In this document: piece by piece, positions 55,081 to 62,930 of the stretch
How the letters are laid out: each line of letters begins with the position of its first letter
Numbering within the stretch: position 1 is the stretch's first letter
Assembly (NCBI RefSeq): GCF_000337735.1
Contig: NZ_AOHX01000045.1
Location: 41,804 to 105,803, forward strand
DNA: 64,000 nucleotides
Origin: Natronorubrum sulfidifaciens JCM 14089
Lineage (GTDB): Archaea; Halobacteriota; Halobacteria; Halobacteriales; Natrialbaceae
Direction: 5' to 3'
The notes under the pieces: model-generated
What the model was told of the DNA's origin: nothing
Seen by the model: the letters and a program-made list of their open reading frames with translations, nothing else
Database searches by the model: none
Program-made: the position numbers and the translations under genes

Positions 55081-56897
55081 TGTCGGCCGACGATAGCCCA
55101 CGCCCACAGCCCACCGCCCATGATCTCGAGCTGCCGAGCAACGCGATCGCCCGTCGGTCGTTCATGCGGCGGGTGGGTGTCGGTGCCGCTGCGATCACGG
55201 CCGGAACGGCCTCGAGCGGGACCGCGCTCGCCGAAGACGATGACGAGGATTCGTCAAACTGGGATTACGTCAGGGACGGAACGAACGGCGTGTATATGCT
55301 CCTGACTGGTCGCTACACGACTCGGGCAATTGCCAACTATCAGGATAAGCAAGACAGTGCTTTGCACGCCGAATTATACCGAGAGGCGGTAATGCTGGAG
55401 GATGACAGACAGAACGCCTTTGACAGCATTCAAAATGACCTGAAAATGTTGTCGGGATGGATTCGTGACAACGTCGCTAATGAGGTCGCGAACGTTGCGG
55501 CTGCTGGTGGCGATCTCGACGACATGCACGATGCTGTGGAGGACGTCGTCCGCGACAATATCGCAAACACTGAGCAAAACCTGTTCAACGTGTGGGCATC
55601 AGATATGCAACAGGTATTTGAGATAATGTATGACTTCTACACCGGCGGCGATTACAGCGGTGATGTTGCTCAAGAGGTGATCTATGCAACAAGCTACGAT
55701 GGGGACGGTCATCAAACGGACCCATTGGCGGATAACTCCGTGGGCATGGACAATACTGACGGCTTCGTCTTTGCAAAGACCGAGGGTAGTGAGGGCACCG
55801 TGCAATCCGATAACCGCAAGGATACTATTGCGATGAGTCCCGAAATCAGTTTGGCTAATGGCGACTCTATATCTCTCCCCGGCGTTGGTTATGCTAATAC
55901 CGCTCCCATAACGGTACTGTTCCCGTGGGCGTCTGCTGATCCAACTTTTTCGACAGCCGAGGGGTTCAGTGCCCATTCTGACTGGGACGACCTCTATCGG
56001 ACTGTTGTTGATCGTGATGCTGACGGGAGTATGGTCGGGAGCCGGTCATCTAGCGACAGGGCGATAACGTCGCTGCGTGTCTACCCCGAACCCTACAATG
56101 TTGGCGACCCTCATGCAAAGTTGATTGATGCCGAGCAGTTCGTTGATGTGCATCAGAGCTTGCTCGACCTGCTCGAGGAGGAGCTGGCTCACGCCGAGAC
56201 GATCGTCGATAATCTCGGACAGGCGATGCTCGACGGCGAAGTCAGTTACCACGACGTTGCGTCAGGACAGGCAGTGCTCGATGCCGCCGCCGATCTCGAG
56301 GACTGGAACGACGCGGCGATGTTTTTCAGGCAGGTGAACACACCCGAAGGAGAACACGCCGCGGTTGTCGAACTCGAGAGCGGTGTCGAACTGCAAGGCG
56401 CACTGTTCTGGACGGCTCCCGATCCCGATCGTGGCCTCCTCATCGGTGAGTGGATCGAACCCGAAGACGAACTCGGCGAGATTCATATGGGCGCGGAAGT
56501 CCACAGTCTCGATGAGGACGACGGTGACGGCTGGAACGAGGACTGGGTCGGCACGACAAAGCTCACGGAACCGTTCCGAATCAATGGACTCGACGGCGGG
56601 CACGACGGGCCGCTGATGTTTGACGAAACCGAGTTGCCCGATCCGCAAGATACCGAAGCGATGCTCGAGCGAATCCGCGATGCCTACGAGCGCGAGCGAG
56701 AGGCAGAGGAGGACGCCGAGATCACGATCAACCTTGACGGTGCTGGCGGTGGTGGCGGTGGCGGCGACCCACTGTTTGACTTCGACAATCCGCTCGATTC
56801 AGACGGAGCGCAATACCTCGGTCTCGGTCTTATCGGTGTCGTCGTGCTGGCGGTCATCGGCATCGTGACTGACCTCGTTCCCGGACTGGGTGACTGA
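55080..56897 (+). CDS. Pleolipovirus VP4-like spike protein
   Basis: 605 residues. A Tat signal (RRSFMRRVGVGAAAITAGTA) exports it folded. The ectodomain has helical repeats in its first half (NGVYMLLTGRYTTRAIANYQ; DDLYRTVVDRD) and a C-terminal coiled-coil-like stretch (EAMLERIRDAYEREREAEED), a Gly-rich linker and one membrane anchor (YLGLGLIGVVVLAVIGIVTD). Tat signal, helical stalk and C-terminal anchor are the hallmarks of pleolipovirus spikes, which bind the host and fuse membranes. The start overlaps the 40-residue ORF's stop. Confidence 0.75.
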   Translation: MSADDSPRPQPTAHDLELPSNAIARRSFMRRVGVGAAAITAGTASSGTALAEDDDEDSSNWDYVRDGTNGVYMLLTGRYTTRAIANYQDKQDSALHAELYREAVMLEDDRQNAFDSIQNDLKMLSGWIRDNVANEVANVAAAGGDLDDMHDAVEDVVRDNIANTEQNLFNVWASDMQQVFEIMYDFYTGGDYSGDVAQEVIYATSYDGDGHQTDPLADNSVGMDNTDGFVFAKTEGSEGTVQSDNRKDTIAMSPEISLANGDSISLPGVGYANTAPITVLFPWASADPTFSTAEGFSAHSDWDDLYRTVVDRDADGSMVGSRSSSDRAITSLRVYPEPYNVGDPHAKLIDAEQFVDVHQSLLDLLEEELAHAETIVDNLGQAMLDGEVSYHDVASGQAVLDAAADLEDWNDAAMFFRQVNTPEGEHAAVVELESGVELQGALFWTAPDPDRGLLIGEWIEPEDELGEIHMGAEVHSLDEDDGDGWNEDWVGTTKLTEPFRINGLDGGHDGPLMFDETELPDPQDTEAMLERIRDAYEREREAEEDAEITINLDGAGGGGGGGDPLFDFDNPLDSDGAQYLGLGLIGVVVLAVIGIVTDLVPGLGD

Positions 56898-56900
56898 CCC

Positions 56901-57608
56901 ATGCGACGGATTTTCGTCTTTGCCACGATTGCAGCGGTGGCACTGGCGATGGGCATGGGCTTTGGGCTGGCCGCCGCAGACGAGGACGAGTGGCCGACCG
57001 ATCTCGACGCCGATCAGGTGCGCGATCTACTCGACGAGGACCGCGACGATGTGCCGGAGGACACGCGGGCGGCGGTGCGCGACTGGACGACCGCGAACCC
57101 GAACGCGCTCGAGGACGACGAACGCGATAACGTCCGCGACTGGTTGCGCGACGAGCCGGCGGACGTCGACGCTCCCGACGAGTTCGATGTCGACTTCGGC
57201 GGTGGCACATGGATCACCGACTACTCGCTCGAGGACGGCACCGCGACAATTACCTTCCAAACCAGCCGCTACCAGCGAGTGACAGTGTCGGATGCGCTCG
57301 AGGGCATCGATCAAGACGGCGCGGTGCAAGTGCCGAGCGAGACCTACGAACTCGAGCGCGGCGAAACGACGATCTCGACAGACGTGCGCGAGATGCGCGG
57401 CTCGTCGTCGGTCGGCGTTACAGTTAGCGGAACTACCGTGCGGCTCTCGACAGAGATGGAGGCACCGGAGCAACAGGACGATAACCCGTTCCGGCACTTT
57501 GGCGGCGAAAGCGGGCTGTTCAGCGGGATTATCATGACGGTCGGACTGGCGGCCGTCGGCACAGCGTACGTGTTGCGATCCGAAGACAGCGGAGTGATCG
57601 AAGCATGA
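56901..57608 (+). CDS. Pleolipovirus ORF6-like secreted membrane protein
   Basis: 235 residues. Sec-type signal (RIFVFATIAAVALAMGMGFG LAAAD), an acidic helical segment, a beta domain (ITFQTSRYQRVTVSDALEGI; VSGTTVRLSTEM) and a C-terminal membrane helix (SGIIMTVGLAAVGTAYVL). Same topology and place as ORF6 of pleolipoviruses. Starts 3 bases after the spike stop and overlaps the next gene (ATGA). Confidence 0.7.
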   Translation: MRRIFVFATIAAVALAMGMGFGLAAADEDEWPTDLDADQVRDLLDEDRDDVPEDTRAAVRDWTTANPNALEDDERDNVRDWLRDEPADVDAPDEFDVDFGGGTWITDYSLEDGTATITFQTSRYQRVTVSDALEGIDQDGAVQVPSETYELERGETTISTDVREMRGSSSVGVTVSGTTVRLSTEMEAPEQQDDNPFRHFGGESGLFSGIIMTVGLAAVGTAYVLRSEDSGVIEA

Positions 57609-58414
57609 GCGACACGAGCGGTACGTTCGGCGGCTGGAGCGACCGGCTGACGTACATCGCGGCAGAGAGTCAGCTAATCGTCTTCGGTCTGATGGTCTCA
57701 CTCGGTGCCGCGCTGGTTTTCATCCGGCCGTCGCTGCCGGGTGTGCCACCGATCGCGTACGGCTGGTTCGCGGCGCTGCTCCTGCTCGGGCCACCACTGC
57801 TCGCGCTGTTCGTGACGGGAGCCCGAAAGCTCAGACAGCGGCGGATGGTCGAAGTACACCACATCAACGCCGTCGAGGACGTTCGGCGGAAGCTCTACGT
57901 CGAACCGAAGGTGTGGGACGAGAAGGTGACCGAAGGCCCGAGCCCATACCGAGTGAACGACGACGAGGCGTTTGAAGTTCGGGAGTTCGACTGGCAGGAA
58001 GACACCGAGACGCTGGTCGTCACCGGCTGTTACTTCTCACAGCTGTCGGACTCGAAACTCGTCACGGTGAAAGCGATGCTCGAGGACATCCACGGCGAGC
58101 TGGTGGAAACGGCGATCGCCTACAACAAACTTCGCGGTCGAATCTCGAGGATGGGTATCGAGATCGAACGCGACACGATCAACGCACATGCGGAGGCGGA
58201 CGAGCGCGGGTTGATGACACAGAAGACGAGCGTCAAAGAGCGATTCGAAGCGGCCGAAGACGATGCGACCGAGTGGTCCAGCGACGAGATCAGCGACCTC
58301 GGCGAGTACGAACAGGAGTTCGACCCGGCCGACCCTGATCCCGTGACGATTGATCAGGGAGCGATGGGCATGGGCGATGGGCAAGCAGCAACCGACGGAG
58401 GACCTGAACGATGA
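57605..58414 (+). CDS. Pleolipovirus ORF7-like membrane protein
   Basis: 269 residues. Two hydrophobic helices near the N-terminus (LIVFGLMVSLGAALVFI; YGWFAALLLLGPPLLALFV) and a long cytoplasmic part with a helical region (DSKLVTVKAMLEDIHGELVE; GLMTQKTSVKERFEAAEDD) and an acidic end. ATGA overlap with the previous gene and with the following small gene. Same order as ORF7 in pleolipoviruses; its role in assembly is not known. Confidence 0.7.
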   Translation: MSDTSGTFGGWSDRLTYIAAESQLIVFGLMVSLGAALVFIRPSLPGVPPIAYGWFAALLLLGPPLLALFVTGARKLRQRRMVEVHHINAVEDVRRKLYVEPKVWDEKVTEGPSPYRVNDDEAFEVREFDWQEDTETLVVTGCYFSQLSDSKLVTVKAMLEDIHGELVETAIAYNKLRGRISRMGIEIERDTINAHAEADERGLMTQKTSVKERFEAAEDDATEWSSDEISDLGEYEQEFDPADPDPVTIDQGAMGMGDGQAATDGGPER

Positions 58415-58620
58415 TGCCACCGATCGAGCACTACGGATTCAATAGCAACGCACTCGAGAGATATCAAGATCAGTTGTTCGAGGCGATAGCGAAAGCCCCG
58501 AACGACGAACGGTATCGCTTGATCGAAGAACGGCTGTGGGACGAAGTGCGAACCATCGAACGGCGGCGAAACGACAACCTTGCGGCCGTGATCGCCGGCC
58601 GAAACGGAGGGTCAGAATGA
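58411..58620 (+). CDS. Small hypothetical protein in virion module
   Basis: 69 residues, helical and charged (ALERYQDQLFEAIAKAPNDE RYRLIEERLWDEV). Overlaps the preceding stop (ATGATG) and the following start. Function unknown; present because the frame is continuous with the gene cluster. Confidence 0.6.
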   Translation: MMPPIEHYGFNSNALERYQDQLFEAIAKAPNDERYRLIEERLWDEVRTIERRRNDNLAAVIAGRNGGSE

Positions 58621-58805
58621 GATACATCCACAACGGCACGGTACGGAATCGAACAGTTGAGCCACCGAAAACGTTCGTCGGCAGCGAGCCGGTCACATCG
58701 GCCGGGAGAAACGGGTTCGGGAAGCTGTTGTACAAGCTCCGCAGGGCCGAGAAACCGCTACTCGTCGGTCACGAAAGCGACCGCTGGAGGTGGACCGATG
58801 ACTGA
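58617..58805 (+). CDS. Small basic hypothetical protein in virion module
   Basis: 62 residues, Arg/Lys-rich (RNRTVEPPKTF; RNGFGKLLYKLRRAEKPLLV GHESDRW). Starts with an ATGA overlap and overlaps the ATPase start by 8 bases. Could contact the viral genome; no homology is recognised. Confidence 0.55.
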   Translation: MRYIHNGTVRNRTVEPPKTFVGSEPVTSAGRNGFGKLLYKLRRAEKPLLVGHESDRWRWTDD

Positions 58806-59964
58806 CGACAACGCACTCCACGTCACGGGCGAAGCGCGGGAGTACCAGGAGGGATTCGGTCAGCGAGAGAACCGCGAGATCGCCGATCACGGTGGCATCG
58901 TTAGGGACGAATCGATCTCTCGAGCGATGTCGATCCGGTCGATTCACTACGAGCCGACGGCCGCCGATCGGCCCGACAAGATGCCCGGCCAGTGCAAAGA
59001 CCTCGAGAAACACCGGCAGATCAGGATGGTAGAAGGAACTGAAACCTTCCGCAGAGCGATGGAGAACGGTGATATGCCGACGATCAAGCACCTCGTCGGA
59101 GACACGTCGAAACGCGCGGACGTGAGCGGACTGAAGGCGATCGGGAAAGTCGACGAACTCGTGAACGGCCCGGCACCGGTGATCGTCGTCTTGGGCGAGA
59201 TGGGCGCGGGCAAGACCGACTTCGCCTGCTTGCTCGCACAGCGCTGGCGAGCGCTCCATCAGGACAACTCGCTGCTCGGCACGAACATCCAGAGCTTAGA
59301 GGAAAAGAACCGATGGGTCGACGACGACGGTGACGTCCAGGACGGCTGGATCGGTGACTACGGCACTCTCATGGAGTGGGTCGAACAGGACGGTGATCCG
59401 CTCAAGCACAGCCAGCGAGACAAGCTATTCATCGGTGACGAGTTTTCGAGTGCCGCCAGCGGCACCGGGAAGCAAGGATACCAGACTCGGCAGAAGATGG
59501 CACCGCTGGTCTACAAGATCCGCAAGTACGGCGGTGCACTGATCTACATCGCACACGGCGAGCGCTCGATCCATCCGATGCTCTGGCGCGTTGGGACGAT
59601 CGTCAAGAAGGTCTCGCGAAAGAAAGCCGTCATCGCTGATTCGATTCGGAATGCCCAACTGGCAGACATCGAGGGCGAGATCGAAGGCGTTCCACCGACG
59701 GACTTCCGCTACAACACGAAAGAAGCGAGCGACTGGAGCTGGTCGGATTATGGCGACGAGACCGACGAACTCGCAGCTGACGAGGCGGCGAAGATGACGG
59801 CTATTTGGACCGCGATTCGATGCAAAGAAGACGGAATGACGGATCGTGAAACTGCTAAATTCGTGCCCTACAGCCACGGGTGGGTCAATTCCCGGTGGAA
59901 CGAACACCGCAAGGACGGCAAGCACGTCGAGACACTTGGCAAAGTCGAAGAGGTAATCGCATGA
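58798..59964 (+). CDS. Pleolipovirus VP8-like P-loop NTPase
   Basis: 388 residues. Walker A VVLGEMGAGKTDFACLLA (about residues 132-149), Walker B KLFIGDEFSSA, a sensor-like segment (GGALIYIAHGERSIHP) and a C-terminal part with a wHTH-like stretch (IWTAIRCKEDGMTDRETAKF; GWVNSRWNEHRKDGK). FtsK/HerA-like ATPases of this kind close the conserved gene block of pleolipoviruses, where VP8 is the putative genome-handling ATPase. Overlaps the previous gene by 8 bases. Confidence 0.78.
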   Translation: MTDDNALHVTGEAREYQEGFGQRENREIADHGGIVRDESISRAMSIRSIHYEPTAADRPDKMPGQCKDLEKHRQIRMVEGTETFRRAMENGDMPTIKHLVGDTSKRADVSGLKAIGKVDELVNGPAPVIVVLGEMGAGKTDFACLLAQRWRALHQDNSLLGTNIQSLEEKNRWVDDDGDVQDGWIGDYGTLMEWVEQDGDPLKHSQRDKLFIGDEFSSAASGTGKQGYQTRQKMAPLVYKIRKYGGALIYIAHGERSIHPMLWRVGTIVKKVSRKKAVIADSIRNAQLADIEGEIEGVPPTDFRYNTKEASDWSWSDYGDETDELAADEAAKMTAIWTAIRCKEDGMTDRETAKFVPYSHGWVNSRWNEHRKDGKHVETLGKVEEVIA

Positions 59965-60022
59965 CGGCGGCGGGTTGTGTCACCGGTTCTGGTTACGCAC
60001 CCCCGTTTACAGTAGCTATGGG

Positions 60023-60042
60023 CGCGGCCCGACAGGGCCGCG
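60023..60042 (+). terminator. GC-rich hairpin ending the virion module
   Basis: CGCGGCCC-GACA-GGGCCGCG is a perfect 8-bp stem 59 bases after the NTPase stop. It lies before the TATA box of the next gene, so it separates two transcription units. Confidence 0.45.
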
Positions 60043-60087
60043 TGGCTACGCCCATCGCCTGCGTTCCGTGTGACATAGCTGGCGGAG

Positions 60088-60098
60088 AAATAAATAAA
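60088..60098 (+). promoter_or_regulatory. TATA box upstream of the 60131 gene
   Basis: AAATAAATAAA lies 33-43 bases before ATG 60131 (24-34 before the in-frame GTG 60122). It starts a second late-strand transcription unit. Confidence 0.45.
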
Positions 60099-60130
60099 GG
60101 CGCGCGACGAGCGCGTAGGATGTGATCGAC

Positions 60131-60394
60131 ATGGCTGTCGCCTTCCGTTATCTTATCGACGTTGCTCGGTTCACTGTTGTCGATCTGGCCCACGAACTAC
60201 GGATGGATTACGAGCGGGGTGTCTTCTCGAGACAAACGCTCACGATTATCGGTGGCTCGAGCACGGTCGCGATCGCGTCGATCACGACGGCCGCATACGG
60301 ACTGGGTGTGAGTGCGCTGCTCTTCGCGGCGTTCGTTACCTGGTCGAGTGCTCGAGCCGACCGGCGCTGGCGAGACGAACGGAGGACACCGTGA
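60131..60394 (+). CDS. Small membrane protein
   Basis: 87 residues: an amphipathic start (AFRYLIDVARFTVVDLAHEL), two short hydrophobic helices (LTIIGGSSTVAIASITTAAY; LGVSALLFAAFVTW) and a basic C-terminus. Translationally coupled to the next gene by a 4-base overlap (GTGA). GTG 60122 could add 3 residues. Unknown function. Confidence 0.55.
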   Translation: MAVAFRYLIDVARFTVVDLAHELRMDYERGVFSRQTLTIIGGSSTVAIASITTAAYGLGVSALLFAAFVTWSSARADRRWRDERRTP

Positions 60395-60774
60395 ATCGAT
60401 CGAAGCGAGCCAACCACTTCGGAACGATCTGCGAAAAGCGCATGGCCCGGAAGCGTCGGTTCGCTCTCGAGCGCGCCAGCTGGCACGACGCTCGATTCCA
60501 GAACGGTACGCCAGTCGAGATCAAATCAACGATGCTCGAGCACGCCGACGGCCAGCCAGGGAACTTCAAAGTTTACCGAGCATACCACGAGAAGCTACGG
60601 CGGGCGGACGGCTGGTACTGTTTCGTCGTCTACCGTCCCCATGGTCGCAGCGGGTTGACCGTCGTCAAAGACAAGATGGTTCGAGCGGGCGATCTCCCGC
60701 TGCTCCGGTGGCACGGTGGCGGCGATCACCGCGGCACACAACAGGCGAAGATCGCAATCGGTGACGTGTTTTAG
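60391..60774 (+). CDS. Putative PDDEXK-fold nuclease
   Basis: 127 residues from GTG 60391, strongly basic. ANHFGTICEKRMARKRRFAL is followed by WHDARFQNGTPVEIKSTMLE, where the ExK dyad (EIK) of PDDEXK nucleases can be placed, and by DGWYCFVVYRPHGRSGLTVV with the usual following strand. The aspartate would be in HDARFQNG. Resembles Holliday-junction-resolvase/restriction-type minimal nucleases; catalysis not proven. Last gene of the provirus block. Confidence 0.5.
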   Translation: MNRSKRANHFGTICEKRMARKRRFALERASWHDARFQNGTPVEIKSTMLEHADGQPGNFKVYRAYHEKLRRADGWYCFVVYRPHGRSGLTVVKDKMVRAGDLPLLRWHGGGDHRGTQQAKIAIGDVF

Positions 60775-60962
60775 CTCCCCTCTGTCAATTCTGCTCACGC
60801 TTTCTGTGCAGATTCCGCTATTTACGACCCAACAGCGGCCAGTCAAGGCGTTCAAGGCGCTCTTGCTCGCCTACAGGAAGCTATAGAAAAAAGGATAGCA
60901 GTCCAACATGGCACAAACCGTCGATATACTTAAGCGATCACTGTTTGGTAGATTCAGAAAAG

Positions 60963-62159
60963 ATGGAGAAATCGGCATTTCTCAGGGATGATAACGCCGT
61001 TTCGCCGGTAATTGGAGTTGTGTTACTTGTCGGCATATCTGTTATGACTATGGCTCTTGTCGGCTCTCTCGTTCTTAGTCAGGGAGGGATCGTCCAGCCC
61101 ACACCAGACATCGACGTGGACTATGTCGAGCAGGAAGATGACAATGTTTCGATGGTCGTCACATCTCTCATCGGCACCTCTTCTCTCGATGAAGATGACT
61201 TCGAGATCCGGGTAGACGGACAGGAAGCCTGTGGTGCATGGGACAGTTCCAACGGAGTCGGTGTCGGCGACAGGATGAACATCACAGGATATGCTGATGG
61301 TGGTAACTGTGCAGACCTTGATGATACTAGTTCGATTGCTGTGATTCTGGATGAAGGCTCACAGTCGGAATTGCTCAGCACCTATGACGTGAGAGATCAA
61401 GACGCTGGCGAAGGCGGAGAAAGCGGAGAAGGCGGGGAAAGCGGAGAAGGCGGGGAAAGCGGAGAAGGCGGGGAAAGCGAAGAAAGCGAAGGCGAATCCA
61501 CCTTTACTGTCTCCGTGAACAGCTATGACGAGACTGTAACTGAAGGTGAGCAAGTAGTCTTCGACGCGACTATCGAAAACACTGGTGAGGAAACAGACTC
61601 TCAGAATATCGAACTAGAGATTGTAAATGACGAAACCGGTGAGTCCGAAGTCATCGACCAGACAGAGGTTGAGCTGTCGAGCGGGCATTCAACGGATATC
61701 GAACTAACCTGGGAAACAGACGATGGCGATAGCGGCGAAGATGATCAACGGTCGTATCCGGCGATAGTCAGTAGCGGAGATGATAGCGAGACAGGGTTGG
61801 TCGTTCAAGTTGAAGATGACGAGAGTACAAGCGGTGAGCCGGTATCGTTTGAAGTCCTAACAGTGGATGTTAGCGAGTTCGGTAGTCAAGACGATACCGT
61901 AGCGATCGATATCGAGTACGAACTAAGCGGTGCACTCGACGATGCCGAAGTCGAAGTCGCTGCGGAAGTTGATTATCACAGCCGTGAGGGGGATGATAAC
62001 AAAGCAAGCAAAGAGATTCAAGATACTGATGGTACTGTTTTGTTTATCTTAGATGTGGAGAACCACCAGGATGAGATAGATGTCGACGGTGTGATTGACG
62101 GCAAGAAATGCAGTGTGACTGGAATCAAGGGCGGTGACAGTGGAGTAGACGTTTGCTGA
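60963..62159 (+). CDS. Pilin-like secreted protein with Gly-Glu repeats
   Basis: 398 residues. Start [20 protein letters not shown] followed by a hydrophobic helix (LLVGISVMTMALVGSLVLSQ) is the archaeal type IV pilin (DUF1628) N-terminus. The body has a GEGGES x4 Gly/Glu linker (about residues 149-173), a CARDB-like adhesive beta domain (FTVSVNSYDETVTEGEQVVF DATIENTG) and a second beta domain; the C-terminus KCSVTGIKGGDSGVDVC has two cysteines. Likely a pilus-borne adhesin. Start 60963 chosen over TTG 60945; GATATACTTAA at 60922-60932 is a fair TATA box. Confidence 0.75.
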   Translation: MEKSAFLRDDNAVSPVIGVVLLVGISVMTMALVGSLVLSQGGIVQPTPDIDVDYVEQEDDNVSMVVTSLIGTSSLDEDDFEIRVDGQEACGAWDSSNGVGVGDRMNITGYADGGNCADLDDTSSIAVILDEGSQSELLSTYDVRDQDAGEGGESGEGGESGEGGESGEGGESEESEGESTFTVSVNSYDETVTEGEQVVFDATIENTGEETDSQNIELEIVNDETGESEVIDQTEVELSSGHSTDIELTWETDDGDSGEDDQRSYPAIVSSGDDSETGLVVQVEDDESTSGEPVSFEVLTVDVSEFGSQDDTVAIDIEYELSGALDDAEVEVAAEVDYHSREGDDNKASKEIQDTDGTVLFILDVENHQDEIDVDGVIDGKKCSVTGIKGGDSGVDVC

Positions 62160-62187
62160 TCTCACCCTAAACCCAAGACCGTACTTT

Positions 62188-62442
62188 TTACTCGGTTTTT
62201 GTGCTGACTTCAGTACTGATCTCAAAGCTCACGGCTCGAGTGCTCAACGTCTCGGCGATTTCCCGGCGCTGCTTGAGCGTGAGATCATCCCGCTCGAGGA
62301 CCTGCTGAATAGCGCGGACGAAGTGGGGGACATCATCGCAGGCACTGACCACGGCCTTTGTCCTGTTACAGTCGTAGAAGTCAGCTGCTCGCTCGATCGC
62401 ATCCCGTCGATACGCGTAGTCGCCGTCGGTTCTGATTCGCAT
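62188..62442 (-). CDS. DUF7692-like small protein
   Basis: 84 residues, helical: MRIRTDGDYAYRRDAIERAA, then DYAYRR...YDCNRTKAVVSACDDVPHFVRAIQQVLER, LKQRREIAETLSTRAVSFEI. A predicted DNA-binding or adaptor protein common in haloarchaeal accessory regions; no function known. A broken copy lies at 44626-44714. Convergent with the pilin-like gene. Confidence 0.65.
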   Translation of the reverse strand: MRIRTDGDYAYRRDAIERAADFYDCNRTKAVVSACDDVPHFVRAIQQVLERDDLTLKQRREIAETLSTRAVSFEISTEVSTKTE

Positions 62443-62930
62443 GCTCGTACACACGACCCCCGGAATCCTAGTTTTTTCGGCTCACTCAACGGCCCATATC
62501 GGCCCAAAATGGGGGTGATCTGTCGGCCCACCGTCGATGAATCCGACTTGAGGGACCGAGCGACTCGCAATATGCACACGGCGTTTCCGATCTCGTGTGC
62601 ATATTCGGGAAACGGATTCTGTCGACGTGCAACCCCGAGGGGAGAAGAAGATTTAGTCTACCGAACAGAATTTCTTGCCATGGTTACCTATAACCCCCAG
62701 ACAGGCATTCCGATGATGTTGATACGGGTATTAGATTCTGCCATAGCTACTCACTTACACGTTTCAATGACCCGCAGAACCATATCAAGGTTAACCAGAC
62801 TACTGAACTGGCAGTAAGACTTATTTCATCATATTTGAGATAGCATTTCATGGTAGACAGACAGTTATTTTCATTGTTAAGACTTACCCGATTACAATTA
62901 TGCCAACGACCTACGATTTGGTAAGTAAAT
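62443..62930. other. Spacer homologous to 44.7-44.9 kb plus promoter region
   Basis: 488 bases without a convincing gene. 62569-62640 resembles 44812-44885 (both read CGATCTCGTGTGCA.ATTCGG then ACGGATTCTGTCG with substitutions). The rest is AT-rich and leads to the next pilin-like gene. Confidence 0.5.

Noticed and set aside
59961..60125. 54-codon ORF overlapping the NTPase stop
   Set aside because: It runs through the GC-rich terminator-like hairpin and the next promoter; sequence is not protein-like.
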